DNA of 64,000 nt from Cladopsammia gracilis (GCA_022457155.1 JAJGOT010000034.1:1333501-1397500); one strand, 5' to 3'; counted from the first letter of the stretch, positions 1 through 11,914 are shown. Notes: a model not told the origin generated them from the letters alone. A program made the numbers and translations.

Positions 1-33
1 AGATTGCCGTATTACACCTTAGTGTCCTGACTT

Positions 34-694
34 AGAGACACAGAAGCTATTATAAATAAAGGAATTTAAGTCGAATAATAAATCATTATTCGATGGTTTA
101 AGAGATGATATGTGCAGACATTTTACTCTTTGCTCGCATTTTCTCTTACCCCTGTGGGACTCAAAAAAATATTATGCAACTCATAAAATATCCATGTGTA
201 TTATCTCTTAAACCATCGAATAAGATGTATGTACTGTATTGTACATGCCCTGTTAATATCACAACGTTAACACCAGAGAAATTACCCATATTTACAGGGT
301 GGTTGTATTTACAGGCCCATAGCCAGACTAAAATAATTACCGAGGCACAGAAAAAAAAAGTGTAATGCAGTGAATAGAGACACAAGCTATTATAAATAAA
401 GGAATTTCAGTCGAATAATAAATCATTATTTGTTGGTTTAAGAAATGATATGTGCGAACATTTTACTCATTGCTCGCATTTTTTCTCGCCCTTGCGGCGC
501 TCGAAAAAATCCTACGCAACTCATAAAATAACCACGTGTATTATCTCTTAAACCATCGAATAAAATGTACGTATTATATTGTGCAGGCCTTGTGGGCTGT
601 TAATGTGACAATGCTAACACCAGAGAAATTACCCATATTTACAGGGTTGTTGTATTTACAGGCCCATAGCTAGATCAAAATAATTACCGAGGCA
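34..694. repeat. Tandem duplication of a unit containing an inverted-repeat MITE
   Basis: Two copies of a ~320-bp unit lie head to tail with a period of 342 bp (about 34-350 and 376-694). Each copy contains an inverted repeat whose arms read roughly TTATTCGATGGTTTAAGAGA and its complement, about 110 bp apart. The same inverted repeat is present near 63003-63141, so this is an interspersed MITE-like family. No gene is visible here. Confidence 0.75.
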
Positions 695-1348
695 ATGTAA
701 CATAATTTTTTATGTAATGTACAATGGCGAGCTGCAGGCGAGCCATTGTAAATATTCATACAAGTTTATATATTTTATATGACTTATAAAAAAACAATAG
801 CGATTCAGTTTATCAGCATTCCTATTAGCATTCTGTGTCAGTGATACAGTCTGTATAGCTGTTCCGTATCAGGATTTACAAACCTTCATCAAATTTTCAT
901 TTCTTTTGTACATTTTCTTACAAATTATTATTAAATTTTATAAGTGGCGTTAACTGAGGTTATCACTCTTAAGGTTGTGGTTCAGTTCTAGAAACATTTT
1001 ATATTATTTTTCTATTTAACAGGTTGGTTTCTAAACCTTGGCTAACAGGCCTGATTAAGCAGGATATTTATAGCAACAAATACAAGTTTTAATTCGGCCA
1101 ATATCTACAAAACTGTCTTCAGTAATGTGGTGTCTGTATTGAGTAGGTGTCCATAAAGCTTGGTTTGACTGTTCAGTCATGTTACTTTAAACTTTGTAAT
1201 ATTTTTCAATATTTTTGCTGAACTTACGTAGATTTTGTATTTGTATTTTGTAAATTTACTTGATTCAGCCTCATGGCTGCAATGTACTGTAAAAAACCAT
1301 TCTTCTGATTGGTTGATTGGTTAAGAATAAAAAAACGGCGTGATTTCT
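695..1348. other. AT-rich sequence with no recognised feature
   Basis: I see no coding exon, RNA gene or clear repeat boundary in this stretch. Reading frames are short and carry no recognisable motif. Confidence 0.5.
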
Positions 1349-1432
1349 TTTAGCCAATCACAAAGCGTTGCAATGGAAAACCAAAGCAATCGCGAAATTA
1401 CTTTCGACACTCACTTGAAAGAGATATGCGTT
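1349..1432 (-). mobile_element. Fragment of the ~285-bp GAGCAGTTTTCAATTGAG MITE family
   Basis: The stretch from GCCAATCACAAAGCGTTGC to ACTTTCGACACTCACTTGAA matches one end of the MITE family found complete at 33825-34110, 34155-34441 and 57589-57874. Only about 80 bp remain, so it is a truncated copy. Confidence 0.7.
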
Positions 1433-2479
1433 TCATTGCTAAGAGTCATTGGCAAGGGTCTTCTTTTATCGTGGCATAAACTCATTTTGTCGACCCAGCG
1501 AACAACGGAGTGTAAATATTAAAAATCGTGAAAACATGTTCGTATCTTCGAGTCTTATTTTTCTTATGCAAGGTACATTGTAACGGGAACACAAATACCA
1601 TGCACCTCTTCAGAACCTCTTATTTCATTGCATATAGGGTCCATTGTTCTGTTGTTTGTTCTATTGTTTATTCAGCCAATCCTGTGAGGCGTTCCGAGAC
1701 GTACATGCCGACGCCTCCAGGCCCTAGGCCCCTCTCCTGTGTTCCGTTGAGGCTGAAAACGCTGTTGGTTGAGGCAACTGTTTTCTGCAACTTGCAATGC
1801 ACCGCTGGACCGAGTCGTCGCTAGACAAGTTGCGGATGAAATTGCGCGTGTAACACCCACTCTTTGTAACTTGTCTCGCAAGGAAACATTGTTTTGCGAG
1901 TTGTACAAACAAATAAGTGATCTTCTACTTCCTCCCGTCTCACACCCTACAATGTTGTTCAAGTTGTCCTTTGCCTTTTCTTTTCCATTTCAATTTCTTT
2001 CTCAGGCTCCTTCTCTAATTCGAACACCACTGAAAGCGCTATCGCTTTCTTTGCGAAAAGTGTTGCAAGCGTCCTGCAAGCCCGAGCAACTTATCTCGCA
2101 ATGCTCTCGTCAGCGTTGCGTTGCAAATAAGAGATTTTTTCCTCAATGCATACAATGGCTATCTTTTTTATAAAATCGTCTTCTTTGAGTTTAAAGAGTT
2201 AAAAATTATTTCTTCATGAGTAAAAGATATCTCCAATCACTCATGCATGGGCATAAAATTATGACCTCAAAAAATATTAGGGTCACCGTAAAGAGATTGA
2301 AAAGCTGAAGTTTGGATCGCCAGCCGTTAGTCAGAGAGAATCAAAGGGACTAAGGCTAGCGCTCGAAAACATCAGCTTTTGAATCTTTTTAAGGTGCCAA
2401 CCACTTTATCAACTCAGATGATAAAACCAAATGTTTTTCCTAAAGATAAACGCAAGGAATATGAACTAAAAAGACAAAA
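1433..2479. other. Unassigned region, probably old repeats
   Basis: Around 1680-2130 the words CTTGTCTCGCAA, TTGCAA and similar recur in both orientations, which suggests an old inverted-repeat element. The open frames overlap on both strands and show no protein motif, so I do not call a gene. Confidence 0.4.
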
Positions 2480-2720
2480 TAAGGACTTTGATTTCTTGAC
2501 CGCTTGTCAAGAAATCAAAATTGATGAATTGCAATCCACTTCTATCCTTGTAATCCTATGACGTTTTCTCCAAAATACTGCTTATGTTTTGCTCTATGGA
2601 ATAGTTTCTATCCAGTTTAGTTGTATATTTGGTGGCATTTGGCGATATAACATGGTTATTAAGTAAACAAAATTTCGTCATTTCGGCAGGACAGTGACCC
2701 GGTCTTTAAAGTTAACGTTT
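2480..2720 (+). repeat. Interspersed repeat, copy 1
   Basis: This stretch shares long words with 47345-47560, for example TTTCTTGACCGC near the start, TTGATGAA, and TTTGGTGGCATTTGGCGATA near the end. The two copies are diverged. The class of the element is not clear; it could be the 3' end of a retroelement. Confidence 0.6.
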
Positions 2721-3510
2721 TTCGAGTTAACCCTGCGTCAGTATGCGTCTAAATTGAGTTGTGTGTGCTGCGCTATTGGTGGATACATAGTAACGAAAAA
2801 AAAAAACGTGAATAAGTTATATGTATGAGTAGCGTTCGTTGATTTTGTCAGAATTAAGAACGTCGAATTGAAAGAGGAATTTTTGTTCAATGTCTTCTGT
2901 GGCTTTAAGTGTTACCCTGATCTAGGTGAACATCGTAAACTGTCATCATATGGTGTGGAGTGGTTAGAGAGATGGAAATGTTAAGCGGCTGGTTTAGATA
3001 TGCCTTTGTCATTCGTTTCAACTTATCTCGAGATGTTTACGGAAACGGTCATATACACGTACTCAGTTCTACCTGTTCCACCAATGTATATATTTCTTTT
3101 AAAACGGTCAGCAATTTAAAGAGATCGTTTGGGTCCTTCCTATTTGTCCGTGATACAAATGAAAAGACAAGTGTTGCATCTTTTTCTTACAAGGTTTCAC
3201 CCTTGCCCGCACTTACAACTTCCGAGAATGCAAGAATATAAACCCAGGGATCAGCATAGAAAATGAAAGGAGGTGCGTAAGTTCGTTACTCGAGACAAGA
3301 TCAGGCTCTCTCCTTAACATTCCCATATCACCAGATGAGCAGTGAACACACGTTTATTGCATGCAGGCCCGACTTGCCCACGACTTGGCCTTTTCTTTCT
3401 ATAAGGTCCTCTAATACTCTCTCTTATAGTCTTGTCTTATGCTTCATCACTTAAATACTAAGCTTTTGTCAAGTACATTTGTACTGCAATTTCTTAGTCA
3501 ATGATCATAT
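2721..3510. other. No recognised feature
   Basis: A 93-codon open frame at 2960-3241 has no recognisable motif and no splice context that supports it. I see nothing else in this interval. Confidence 0.4.
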
Positions 3511-3660
3511 GGGAGCAGGGGTGGTGTAGTGGTGAGAGCACTCGCCTCCCACCAATGTGGCCCGGGTTCGAGTCCCGGCCCTGTCGTCATATGTGGATTG
3601 AGTTTGTTGTTGGTTCTCGTCCTTTCTCCGAGAGGTTTTTATCTCGTTAATGCGCATGCG
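3511..3660 (+). mobile_element. tRNA-derived SINE (short copy)
   Basis: The head has RNA polymerase III promoter boxes of a tRNA: an A box like GGTGGTGTAGTGGTGAGAG and a B box GGGTTCGAGTCCCGG. It is followed by a non-tRNA body (GTGGATTGAGTTTGTTGTTG, then TCTCCGAGAGGTTTTTATCTC), so it is a SINE and not a free tRNA gene. The 3' end is uncertain. Confidence 0.75.
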
Positions 3661-5875
3661 CATTAAGCGAGATTTCGGAATTGAGTACGAAAAAGGGACA
3701 AAAGTTGTTAACAAAATTTTGTGGACTTTTGTCCGGGGGGGTTTCTTCTTCCTTCTTTATAGAAGCTATATTAGGGCATTGAGGATATGGTTGGTTAAAC
3801 CGGTTAGGATTTCAAGAAGGGCGTCACATACTGCCACTAAAACTTTTGGGGAGCACCCCCGGACCTATTGTTAATTTCCCTAGGGTATTGGGATGTCAGA
3901 ACTTGTCATGAACTTGTCATATCTCACATTACGTTACCGCAAAGGTATTAGTCCTTCTTAAATTTCGATATCTCACGTTACCTATCAGGGTAAAAATAGG
4001 TCAAATGCGTTTTCTTGGGAAACGTAGTTTGAGAATTTCACGGTGTATTTTACTAATGGAGACGTTTTAAGAAAGTTAAATGGGACAGGAAAGTTTGTGT
4101 TTTAATATGAGCGGTATGGCAGAGCAAAATAGCATGAACTTTGCGTTTTTTTCTATTCATTGCTATTACGGTTTGATTGTGCAATAGTATGGGAAAGACG
4201 TCATAGTTTTGTTGATTTGTCCGACTGAATTTGTTTTGCGGGAGGAAATTTTTGCGGGTTGCGGAGACAGCTAAAATTTCTGCTGGAGGGAAATGTTTGC
4301 GGATTTCTGGTCAAGTATAAATAAAATCCAAGGCATCGCTATTAAACTGCAATTTTACTTCCTGACCGGAGGTTTGTATAATTCCTATAGTTATGGTTGC
4401 TGTTCTGGCGCCAATATGAACATAAACAACGAGAAAACTAGTGAGTGAATTATTGTACGTTGTTGTAAAAACGTAACAGTATTATGATAACAGTCTCTGG
4501 TTCTTTTGAGGACATGTCTGGAGTTGAATCGGGAATGCAAATGACTGTTGTGTCGGTCGCCTCGGAGTTGTGAGAGTTCACTGTTATATGAGAGTTATGA
4601 GTTATGAGAGTTCACTGTTAAAAAGTTCCTATGGATCAATTCAGCTTGGTTTACTCCGCATTCAGCTGTGAAAGGTTTTGCTTAGTATGAAATTCGCTTT
4701 TATTATAAGCTTTTGTGCTATTCATCGAAATTTAATCTTCTAAAAGTCAACAGGGTTTTGTTTTTGACAATCAAACTTAATTGTTTTAACCTCTTTGAAA
4801 AGCATTCAATTACTGTACCAGGTCGTGCTTTCATTCATACTAAAATGTACTACCTTCTGAACAATAGTTTACCTTGGGTTAATTTATCGTTCTTAATTAG
4901 GTTCGTTCCATTACTGTTCTAAATTAGTCTCGTCCGGCACTCACGGTTTTTTTTTCAGTTTTATTTAACTAAACAACGACTTGGCAAGTAATGGAGTCAT
5001 TTTGTTTTTTCAGTATGAATAGTTCAGCTGACTCATCGAAGTTAAATTTAGTAGCTTTTGTTGTAGATGAATAACTCGATAATGGTACATCGCTAGTACG
5101 TGCCGTACAAGTTATTTGCCGACCTTGCAAATCTATTGATACGACACCATTACGTGCTTAAAAAGCCGCTTGCTGACTTGGCTTTTCTGCTACTTCTTTG
5201 GTTTAGGGTTTTCAAATGTAGATTACTTTTAAAAATAGTTTTGTGAACAATGGACACTTGGGTTAAAAATATATTTTGAAATTTACTTTTGCTGAGCTCA
5301 AAGAATTTCGCTTGACACTTTCATTATGTTCCTTTGTGTTGAACACTTGTACCTTACGTATATAAGAACCTAGTTTGCAATTGTTAGTTGGATTACATCG
5401 TTTGATTACATCGTTGGATTACATCGTAAAGTCACAAGTCAGGAATAAACGCTGTTGGAACCGCAAGTCAGGTTTCTTGATCGCCTTCCTGTTGCGTACC
5501 AGTTCGTGGTTTGATCCCGTACCTACCGAGAGAGACGGCTCTCCTTTGCAAGCGAGTTGCCCATTTGAGTTAGTTTTCCCCCGTTATCAAGCGCCGATTC
5601 CCCTAAAGGCTTTCCTTAGTCCGACACCGGCAAAACCTTCCGTCACACCGGATCAGAAAAAGGTTTTTAAAAATACTGCGGTCAGGAATCCCGCATGTTT
5701 GATTACTTTAGTACAAATTTTATAATCTGTGTTTAACAGAGAAATTGGTTGCCAGTTTTTCAAGTCTAACTTGTCGTTCTTCTTGTAAAGCAGGCGGATA
5801 ATTCCTTGACGTTGTGTGTCAGAGATTGATCCGTGTTTAAAAGAGTAATTTAGTAAATCGTGACTTAATAGACCC
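3661..5875. other. Long region without a supported gene
   Basis: A 116-codon open frame at 5375-5725 begins in a short repeated segment (GATTACATCGT three times, about 5391-5427) and has no motif I recognise. A short word near 4155-4193 (CATTGCTATTACGGTTTGAT) recurs near 11255, which suggests dispersed repeats. No RNA gene is seen. Confidence 0.4.
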
Positions 5876-6009
5876 TAGCCTGCATGACAGGCGCTTTATG
5901 AGCAAGCGGGGCGAGCGAAGCATTTCGCGCGAAGCGCGCTCGTGTCGCGCTTCGCGCGAAATGTTTCGCTCGTCCCGCTTGGCTCATAAAGCGCCTGTCA
6001 TGCAGGCTA
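5876..6009. mobile_element. Palindromic MITE, TAGCCTGCATGACAGG ends
   Basis: The 134-bp segment is a near-perfect inverted repeat running from TAGCCTGCATGACAGGCG to its complement, with arms of about 60 bp and only a few mismatches. The centre is rich in GCGCGAAGCGCG. It is flanked by TA on both sides if the TA is counted as target. A one-arm relative begins at 6235. Confidence 0.85.
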
Positions 6010-6234
6010 GTTGATTCCAAGTGGTTCTAACGTCTTTGCTTTGTCTATGAGAAATGCTTCACGCGCTTTTCGTAGCTGGTATTAATAAATTAAAAAGGGT
6101 GAAACCCGTACGAAAAATTATAGCCGGAATGACGTAGCGAAAATCCGGCCTGAAGTGATTTTTACGGCCTGTATTGAATGAGAGAAATACGCCTAAAACA
6201 AGCCATTCTTCTCGGTCTTGTCTCGGCGATAATC

Positions 6235-6330
6235 TAGCCTGCATAACAGGCGTTATTGGGGGCGCTCAAGCGGGTTTTGGGGCGTGAGCGCGTAGCGCGA
6301 GACACGAGCGCGAAGCGCGAGAACAAAGAT
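6235..6330 (+). mobile_element. One-arm relative of the TAGCCTGC palindrome
   Basis: The stretch begins TAGCCTGCATAACAGGCG and continues into GCGCGAAGCGCGAG, matching one arm of the palindrome at 5876-6009 without the returning arm. Confidence 0.6.
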
Positions 6331-6857
6331 GTCTCGATTCTGCAGAGAAGAGAGTTTCTACACTAGATAGAGCAGCCTAAATTAGTGGAAAACTTTCTGC
6401 TTTGTAATACATGCAGAATTTGGGAAAGTATTCCCTAAATTTTGTTGGATCATATTGATCATTTGCAATCTGATATTTCAACGAATTATGCTGATGGGAC
6501 CGTTTCCAATAACCAAGGGTAGACATCTGCCGTTGGGATCTCTAGTCTGTTGGGAAAAAAGGATGGTTTATGTGATAACTTAACGCCCCGAAGAATGAGA
6601 AGAGGGAATTTGAGGTGAGCAATTACATTGTAAATGAAACATTAATGAAACGTGATTTTCTTCTATCGTTCATTGTTCTTTCAGTGATAAGATTTGCTGC
6701 TAAAAGCATAATCAATTTTGAATGACACAGGCTGGAAAACTTCAATTTTAATTAAATGAGAAATAGAACATGATCTTTATGTCAACAATCACTTTGACCG
6801 ATGTCAAGGATGCTTATAATTCTTGGTTTTCACTGTCACGCCATAAAATTTTAAAAT
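6331..6857. other. No recognised feature
   Basis: AT-rich sequence; I find no exon, RNA gene or clear repeat. Confidence 0.4.
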
Positions 6858-7242
6858 GGTCTAAAATCGAAACGAATTAGTGAAGGAAGCCAATAATTTG
6901 TAATGTTATAAAAGAGTAACAAATAAACAACTTCGCGAAGTCTCGGATCTGTGCAATATTCCGTTGTTGAATTATTCGCCGAAGCATTCGACTCAAATTT
7001 ACAGAGCTTTGTATGGAAACGCCATCCCGGAGGGACACCAATATATAATGTTTTAGAATCGAAACTATTTAGTGAAAGAAGCCAATAATTTGTAATGTTA
7101 TAAAAGAGTAACAAATAAAAAACTTCGCTAAATCTCAGATCTGTGCAGTATCCCGTTGTTGAATTATTCGCCGAAGCACTCGACTCAAATTTACAGAGCT
7201 TTGTATGGAAACGCCATCTTGGTGCCCCTCCGAGGGGCACCA
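6858..7242. repeat. Two-copy tandem repeat, period 192 bp
   Basis: Two units of about 192 bp follow each other, with shared blocks such as CAATAATTTGTAATGTTATA, CCGTTGTTGAATTATTCGCC and TTTGTATGGAAACGCCATC. A short palindrome (GGTGCCCCTCCGAGGGGCACC) sits at the end of the second unit. The long minus-strand open frame here is a by-product of the repeat. Confidence 0.8.
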
Positions 7243-7634
7243 AGATGGCCGCCGGAAATCAATAAAAACATCTGGACTTCACTTTCGCTCTGAAAGCGAT
7301 TACTTTTCTCTCGTGAACTACTATTCATTCGCATAAACTGCATTCCTAATACTTTAACTGCCCAAAGTGCCAAAAATCACGAGGAGAGGCCCTTGTTTCA
7401 TAGGAAAAAGCTTTGTCACGGACGCCATGTTGGTGTCACGTAGGGTGAAAAGTCAGAAATTCAAAATGCTGTATTTTCAAAACGAAAGACGCTACCGGGT
7501 TGGATACTTGTGAAAAGATTTATTTTTAAGTCATCTTCAACCTGGTGGACATATAAATTCAGAAGGCATTACAATTTATGATTTTCGAATTTGATGACGT
7601 CACGTGAAAACCAAGAATTGAGATAACTTGTAAT

Positions 7635-8072
7635 CCCGGGGGGGGGGGGGGGGGGGTGTACTGAACAAGGTTTTGTACGGGGATGCTCCGCCCCGAGGTC
7701 CAAACCCTTACCCTTTCATATACCGATTTTGACAGAAAAGGTACCCCTTTCATATACCTTTCATTGAAAATTGCACCCCTTTCATATACCTTTCAATGAA
7801 AATGATACCCCTTTCAGAGCCTTTACGCGCGTCTGTTTAATATATTTTGAAAGGCCATTTTTATAATACTTAAATGGCAGTTTTGCCTACCTTTATTATG
7901 CTTCAACGGCGTGGTTTCCCTTCCTTTTACTATTCTTTGTGAAATCCCTACCCTTTCATATACTTCAACTCGTGAAATCCCGACCCTTTCATATACCTCT
8001 AGCCTCAAAAAGGTACCCTTTTCGGGCGGAGCATCCCCGTATAGCCCATTATAGGGAGTACCCCCCCCCGGG
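7635..8072. mobile_element. MITE with iterated CCCTTTCATATACC word and 8-bp target duplication
   Basis: The element runs from CCCGGGGGGG to CCCCCCCGGG and is flanked on both sides by the same 8 bp, CTTGTAAT (7627-7634 and 8073-8080). Inner inverted ends read GTACGGGGATGCTCCGCCCC and its complement. Inside, the word CCCTTTCATATACC is repeated about eight times in degenerate form. An 8-bp target duplication is typical of hAT transposons, which is the likely source of mobility (inference). Confidence 0.85.
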
Positions 8073-8184
8073 CTTGTAATGCATATAAGCTTATTTAGTA
8101 TTTTGTGAAAGAAGGGGTGCGTGACTCAGACAAAGTTTGCTGTCAGCTCAAAGGCTTTGTATGAGCGTGACCCGGCGCGCGCGC

Positions 8185-8575
8185 GGTGGGGGGGTACTCC
8201 CTTATATGACCTATACGGGGAAGTGCCGCTGGGCAGGGTGTGGTTTTTGGCATTTTTGTCCTGAACAGGGTATATAATTTAACGCGAGTCTGTCCTAAAC
8301 AGGGTATGGTTCCAGTTAACGTAGCGCTTGTGGTGACTTCCCTTGTCGTGATTAGCATATTCATGCGAAGGTGAAGTCGTTTTCGTTTCAGATCCGTCTA
8401 CTATTTTTTTAAAGCTCAGATTAATAACTACGCACGAGTCGTGTCCTAGACAGGGTCCTAAAACAAAGGGTGTTGTTTTACACAGGGTAGGTATTTTCGT
8501 TTCTTTTTTGTCCTAAACAGGGTCAGGGTCTCAGACCCTCAGCGGCACCCCTATACCCAAATATTGGTGATGATG
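8185..8575. mobile_element. MITE-like element with iterated GTCCTAAACAGGGT word
   Basis: The left end has GGGGGGGTACTCCCTTATAT then ATACGGGGAAGTGCCGCTG; the right end has CAGCGGCACCCCTATACCC, the complement of that inner part. Between them the word GTCCTAAACAGGGT recurs about six times with variation. I could not find a target duplication. Confidence 0.65.
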
Positions 8576-8977
8576 TTTTGGATACGAAAAATCGGTGAAC
8601 GTGATTTGAACGTTTTGCGCGCTTCAAATACAATAAATACAAGGCAATGTTACATTAGGAAGTGAAAAACTGATTCAAGAAATGTAAATTTTGACTTAAA
8701 ATTCAACAAATTATGTGACGAGGCTGCACGGTGAAATCCGATCATCAGATTTCCAATCTATTACTGGCCCTAGAGCGATAAGAAAACATTTCATGACTTG
8801 TGCCCAGAGGCAAAGAGAAAAGTTTTTTTTTTGTACCCTTCTTATATGACTAAGATGTTTGCATCGCTAGCTTGAAAAGAGATGCGTAAATAGGTTCCAA
8901 ATGATCTGTATTATCCCAAATTAACTGCCGTGTACCCAAATTTTAACTTTATACTAATTAGCAGTAGCTAAAAAAAA

Positions 8978-9375
8978 CCGGGGGGGGGTCTCCCATATAT
9001 AAGCTATACGGGTATGTGCCGCTGGATGGGGTCGGCGCTGGATGGGGTCGGGTTTTTGACCTTCTGGGTCTGAGATGGGGTCTTAGTTTTGCCCACTAAG
9101 TCTGAGATGGGGTATACTTTTCCGTTCAATTTTCGAATTAAGTGTTTGTCATTTTTTTCCGGCACATTTTTCATCTGGTACGTGCCTGTAGAAGTCGATT
9201 CAATGAGCGTGTATGGGTTTGACGCCTAATTCTGTCAATTTGTGTAAACAAACCCCTTTTTTGTATAAAGAGCCTTTTACCAAATTTAACTGTATGGTCT
9301 GAGATGGGGTAGCAAAAATAGAAATTTTAGGTCTGAGATGGGGTGGAGGTTCTTAGGTCCCAGCGAAACACCCCC
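8978..9375. mobile_element. MITE-like element with iterated GTCTGAGATGGGGT word
   Basis: The left end reads GGGGGGGTCTCCCATATATA, then ATACGGGTATGTGCCGCTGG. The word GTCTGAGATGGGGT recurs about six times. The right end (GTCCCAGCGAAACACCCCC) is a degenerate complement of the left. It is related in plan to its neighbours at 7635 and 8185. Confidence 0.6.
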
Positions 9376-9380
9376 ACCAC

Positions 9381-9675
9381 CGACGCCAGGCGGAGACTCC
9401 GATATGAAAGGGGCGGGGATGCCCGTCGGAAATTTTGAATTAAACCCCTAAAGGAGACCAATCTGGGTGTGGCTCAAGCTTTTGTTGACCCCTAAAAGAG
9501 ACCATTTTAAAACACAGACAAATGTATTATATTAATGTTTCTTCGCGTGCAACCCTAAACGTAATGGCGTTTTGCCCAGAACACCCTAAGCGAGACCAAA
9601 ATCCGAAATTTACACCCCTAAGCGAGACGACGAGCATCCCCGCCCCTTTCATATGGGAGTCCCCTGCCCCCCCCC
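9381..9675. mobile_element. MITE-like element with iterated CCCCTAAAGGAGACCA word
   Basis: Inverted ends GGAGACTCCGATATGAAAGG and CCTTTCATATGGGAGTCCCC enclose about five degenerate copies of CCCCTAAAGGAGACCA. GC-rich tracts mark the outer right end. No target duplication could be fixed. Confidence 0.65.
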
Positions 9676-10433
9676 CCTCGGGGTTTCGACGGTGATTGGG
9701 AGACTAAAATTGATGGTTTTTGAGAGGCGCGCTACGTAGAAACATCCGTTATGTTGCGTCAGTTTTTTCACATGGTTTGGCCATGTTCTCTCTGGCAGAT
9801 AGTTTTGCAACAGTGGCATGATTTTCTCAACTGTTTTGTTCATTGTGTATGGCATAAGCTGTACACGTGGACAGGGTCATATCCGAAGTTTAAAACCAAG
9901 TGGACATTTTGGAAAGTGCTAACTCAGTCAGGTAAGTTACTCGAACTTGTTGCTACACTGTGCTGACGATCCGCAATAACGGCGAAATACCTATCCGCAG
10001 TTGCATTTAAACTTTCGGTTTGGTCTCAATCATGCCATTGTTGCGTTACTTTTTCTACGCAGTTGTCAGCCCTTGCTTCTTATAGTACCGTCGTAAGGGC
10101 CGATACGGCCTGAATTCGTTTCTTGCTTGTAGCAGGGCGAAAATAAAGAATTAAAAAAAAAGAATTGTGTATTTCAAACATGTGTACCAAAGCCTACTGA
10201 CCAGCAAAAAATAAAGGAAAACTATTTTTGGTCGCGACATCGAGCGGACCGCTTTTAGCGGGACTGCCACTTAACGCTAACAGACGTACCACTAATCGAA
10301 AAACGGAAAACAGAGATATTTCAGCCGATCCACATCTGAATAGATTACAAGAAAAATATTAAACATCAAACAACATTTAACAGACCGGGCCCTATGGAAT
10401 ATATGAATGATCGATGTTTTAAAATATATTAAA
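9676..10433. other. No recognised feature
   Basis: Short overlapping open frames on both strands near 9650-9966 have no motif. Nothing else is recognised. Confidence 0.4.
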
Positions 10434-10915
10434 GTGAAGTCGCTTAGCGAGTGACAACCGGACATCTCGTGAAAAGTTGCTTAAAGTTAAGGCAGGAAAG
10501 CGAGTCGGCAATTAATTTTAGCCACTGAGAAGCCAGTTTTGGTCATTTATCCGACAAGGCTGTCAAATCGGAGATAAAGCACGCGTTCTTTTTTCATGCC
10601 TTTTCCGTCGCATATTTGCGTCTTGTTGTACTAGATGTGGTCGATTAGCGAGTGACAACCGGAAATTTCGTGAAAAGAGTTGCTTTTCAACTCGCTTAAA
10701 GTTATTAAAGCGAGTCAGCTCAATTGAATTGAACTTTCGTTAAATTTAAGGCACGAAAGCAGGTAGCTTAAGCGATTTGGCAATTAATTTTAGCCAATGA
10801 GAAGCCAGTTGTGGTCATTTATCAGACAAGGTTGTCAAATTGGAAATAAAAAGCGTTCTATTTTCATGCCTCTCTCGTCGCATATTTGTGTCTTGTTGCA
10901 CTAAATGTGGTCCAA
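10434..10915. repeat. Two-copy tandem repeat (about 205 and 280 bp)
   Basis: The block starting near TTAGCGAGTGACAACCGGA at 10443 is repeated from about 10644, with further shared words GGCAATTAATTTTAGCCA and TCGTCGCATATTTG. The second unit is longer because of an internal insertion around 10685-10770. Confidence 0.8.
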
Positions 10916-11391
10916 CCAAATTGCAAAGAAACTAGAACGGTTGCATCTAAATACGACGTATTCTCGCCAAATATTGTAAGGTAGTAGGTGCCGGCGCTCT
11001 CATTGCGTCAATGGTGGCGCAATTTCTGCGAAAAATAGCTCAAGACGTCTTTAATATGGCTTTGCATGCGTGGGGCCAACGCTCACGGTTTCTTTCGGTG
11101 ACTATGGCTCCTGGCAAAATATGATGTTGTTGCTCATTTATATTAGATTCGGCATATGTGGAGGGGCCTAATTTGATTGCATTATACAATAGATTTACTT
11201 TTGCGCACAATTAACGTTAATGTCCCTTTTTTAGTAGTCATTGGAATACTGAATCATTGCTATTACGGTTTGATTTATGAAAGAGTTATTTCAATTTTAA
11301 ATGGGTATTAAATGTTGAGGTGTCATGATTATGTAATAGTATGTTAGAAAGGTAAGATTTTGCCGATTAAGCTAACTAAAAAACTTTCGGC

Positions 11392-11914
11392 TTGATTATG
11401 CAAGAGTATGTATTTGGCTTTTGTTCTGTCGGTTTTGGAATATTGAATCATTGCCATATGAAGCACTCATCAGTCAAATATTTCAATAGTATTGCAGGAG
11501 AAAATCCAGATGATATTAAAGTTTTGAAAACAGCTCCAACTGGGAAAGCTGCTTTCCATATTAGAGGCAATACATTTTACACACGACATTCAAGTTTTCC
11601 AGTTTCAACCATGTTTGAATTTAGAAATAATGAGACAAAAAGATGCCAAAAAATTTGCAGAGCTACTTAATCGCATGAGAAAGGGAAAACATACTAAACA
11701 TGATATTGCCATTTTAAATCGAAGAGTTCTTAATGTAAAATCAAAAGAAAAAAATTATCCTATGAATATTTCCTATTTATGTCCTACAAATGCACCAGTA
11801 GATGATCACAACAATGCTATTTATAACATTCACTTACAACCACTCATTTCACAGTCAAAAACCGTTGATGAGCCTCCACTAGTTCTAACCACTTCTGCAG
11901 TCACCGGCAAATGA
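11392..11914 (+). pseudogene. PIF1-like helicase fragment, frameshifted and internally deleted
   Basis: Two overlapping frames carry pieces of a PIF1-family helicase, the type found in Helitron transposons and related coral repeats. The first piece (11503-11580) contains a Walker A P-loop (KTAPTGKAA) and the following GNT motif. The second (from about 11618) has EIMRQKDAKKFAELLNRMRK and SYLCPTNAPVDDHNNAIY, typical of the domain after Walker B. The roughly 80 residues with Walker B that should lie between are missing, and the pieces are in different frames. It is therefore a relic. There are no recognisable Helitron ends nearby, so the parent element is uncertain. Confidence 0.75.

Noticed and set aside
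1769..2173. 134-codon plus-strand frame
   Set aside because: It overlaps two minus-strand frames in a repeat-like region and shows no motif.
3511..3590. Possible tRNA gene
   Set aside because: The A and B boxes are good, but the acceptor arm does not pair and a SINE body follows.
5375..5725. 116-codon plus-strand frame
   Set aside because: It begins in a short repeat, has low complexity and shows no recognisable domain.
6851..7243. 130-codon minus-strand frame
   Set aside because: It is the translation of the 192-bp tandem duplication and has no protein motif.
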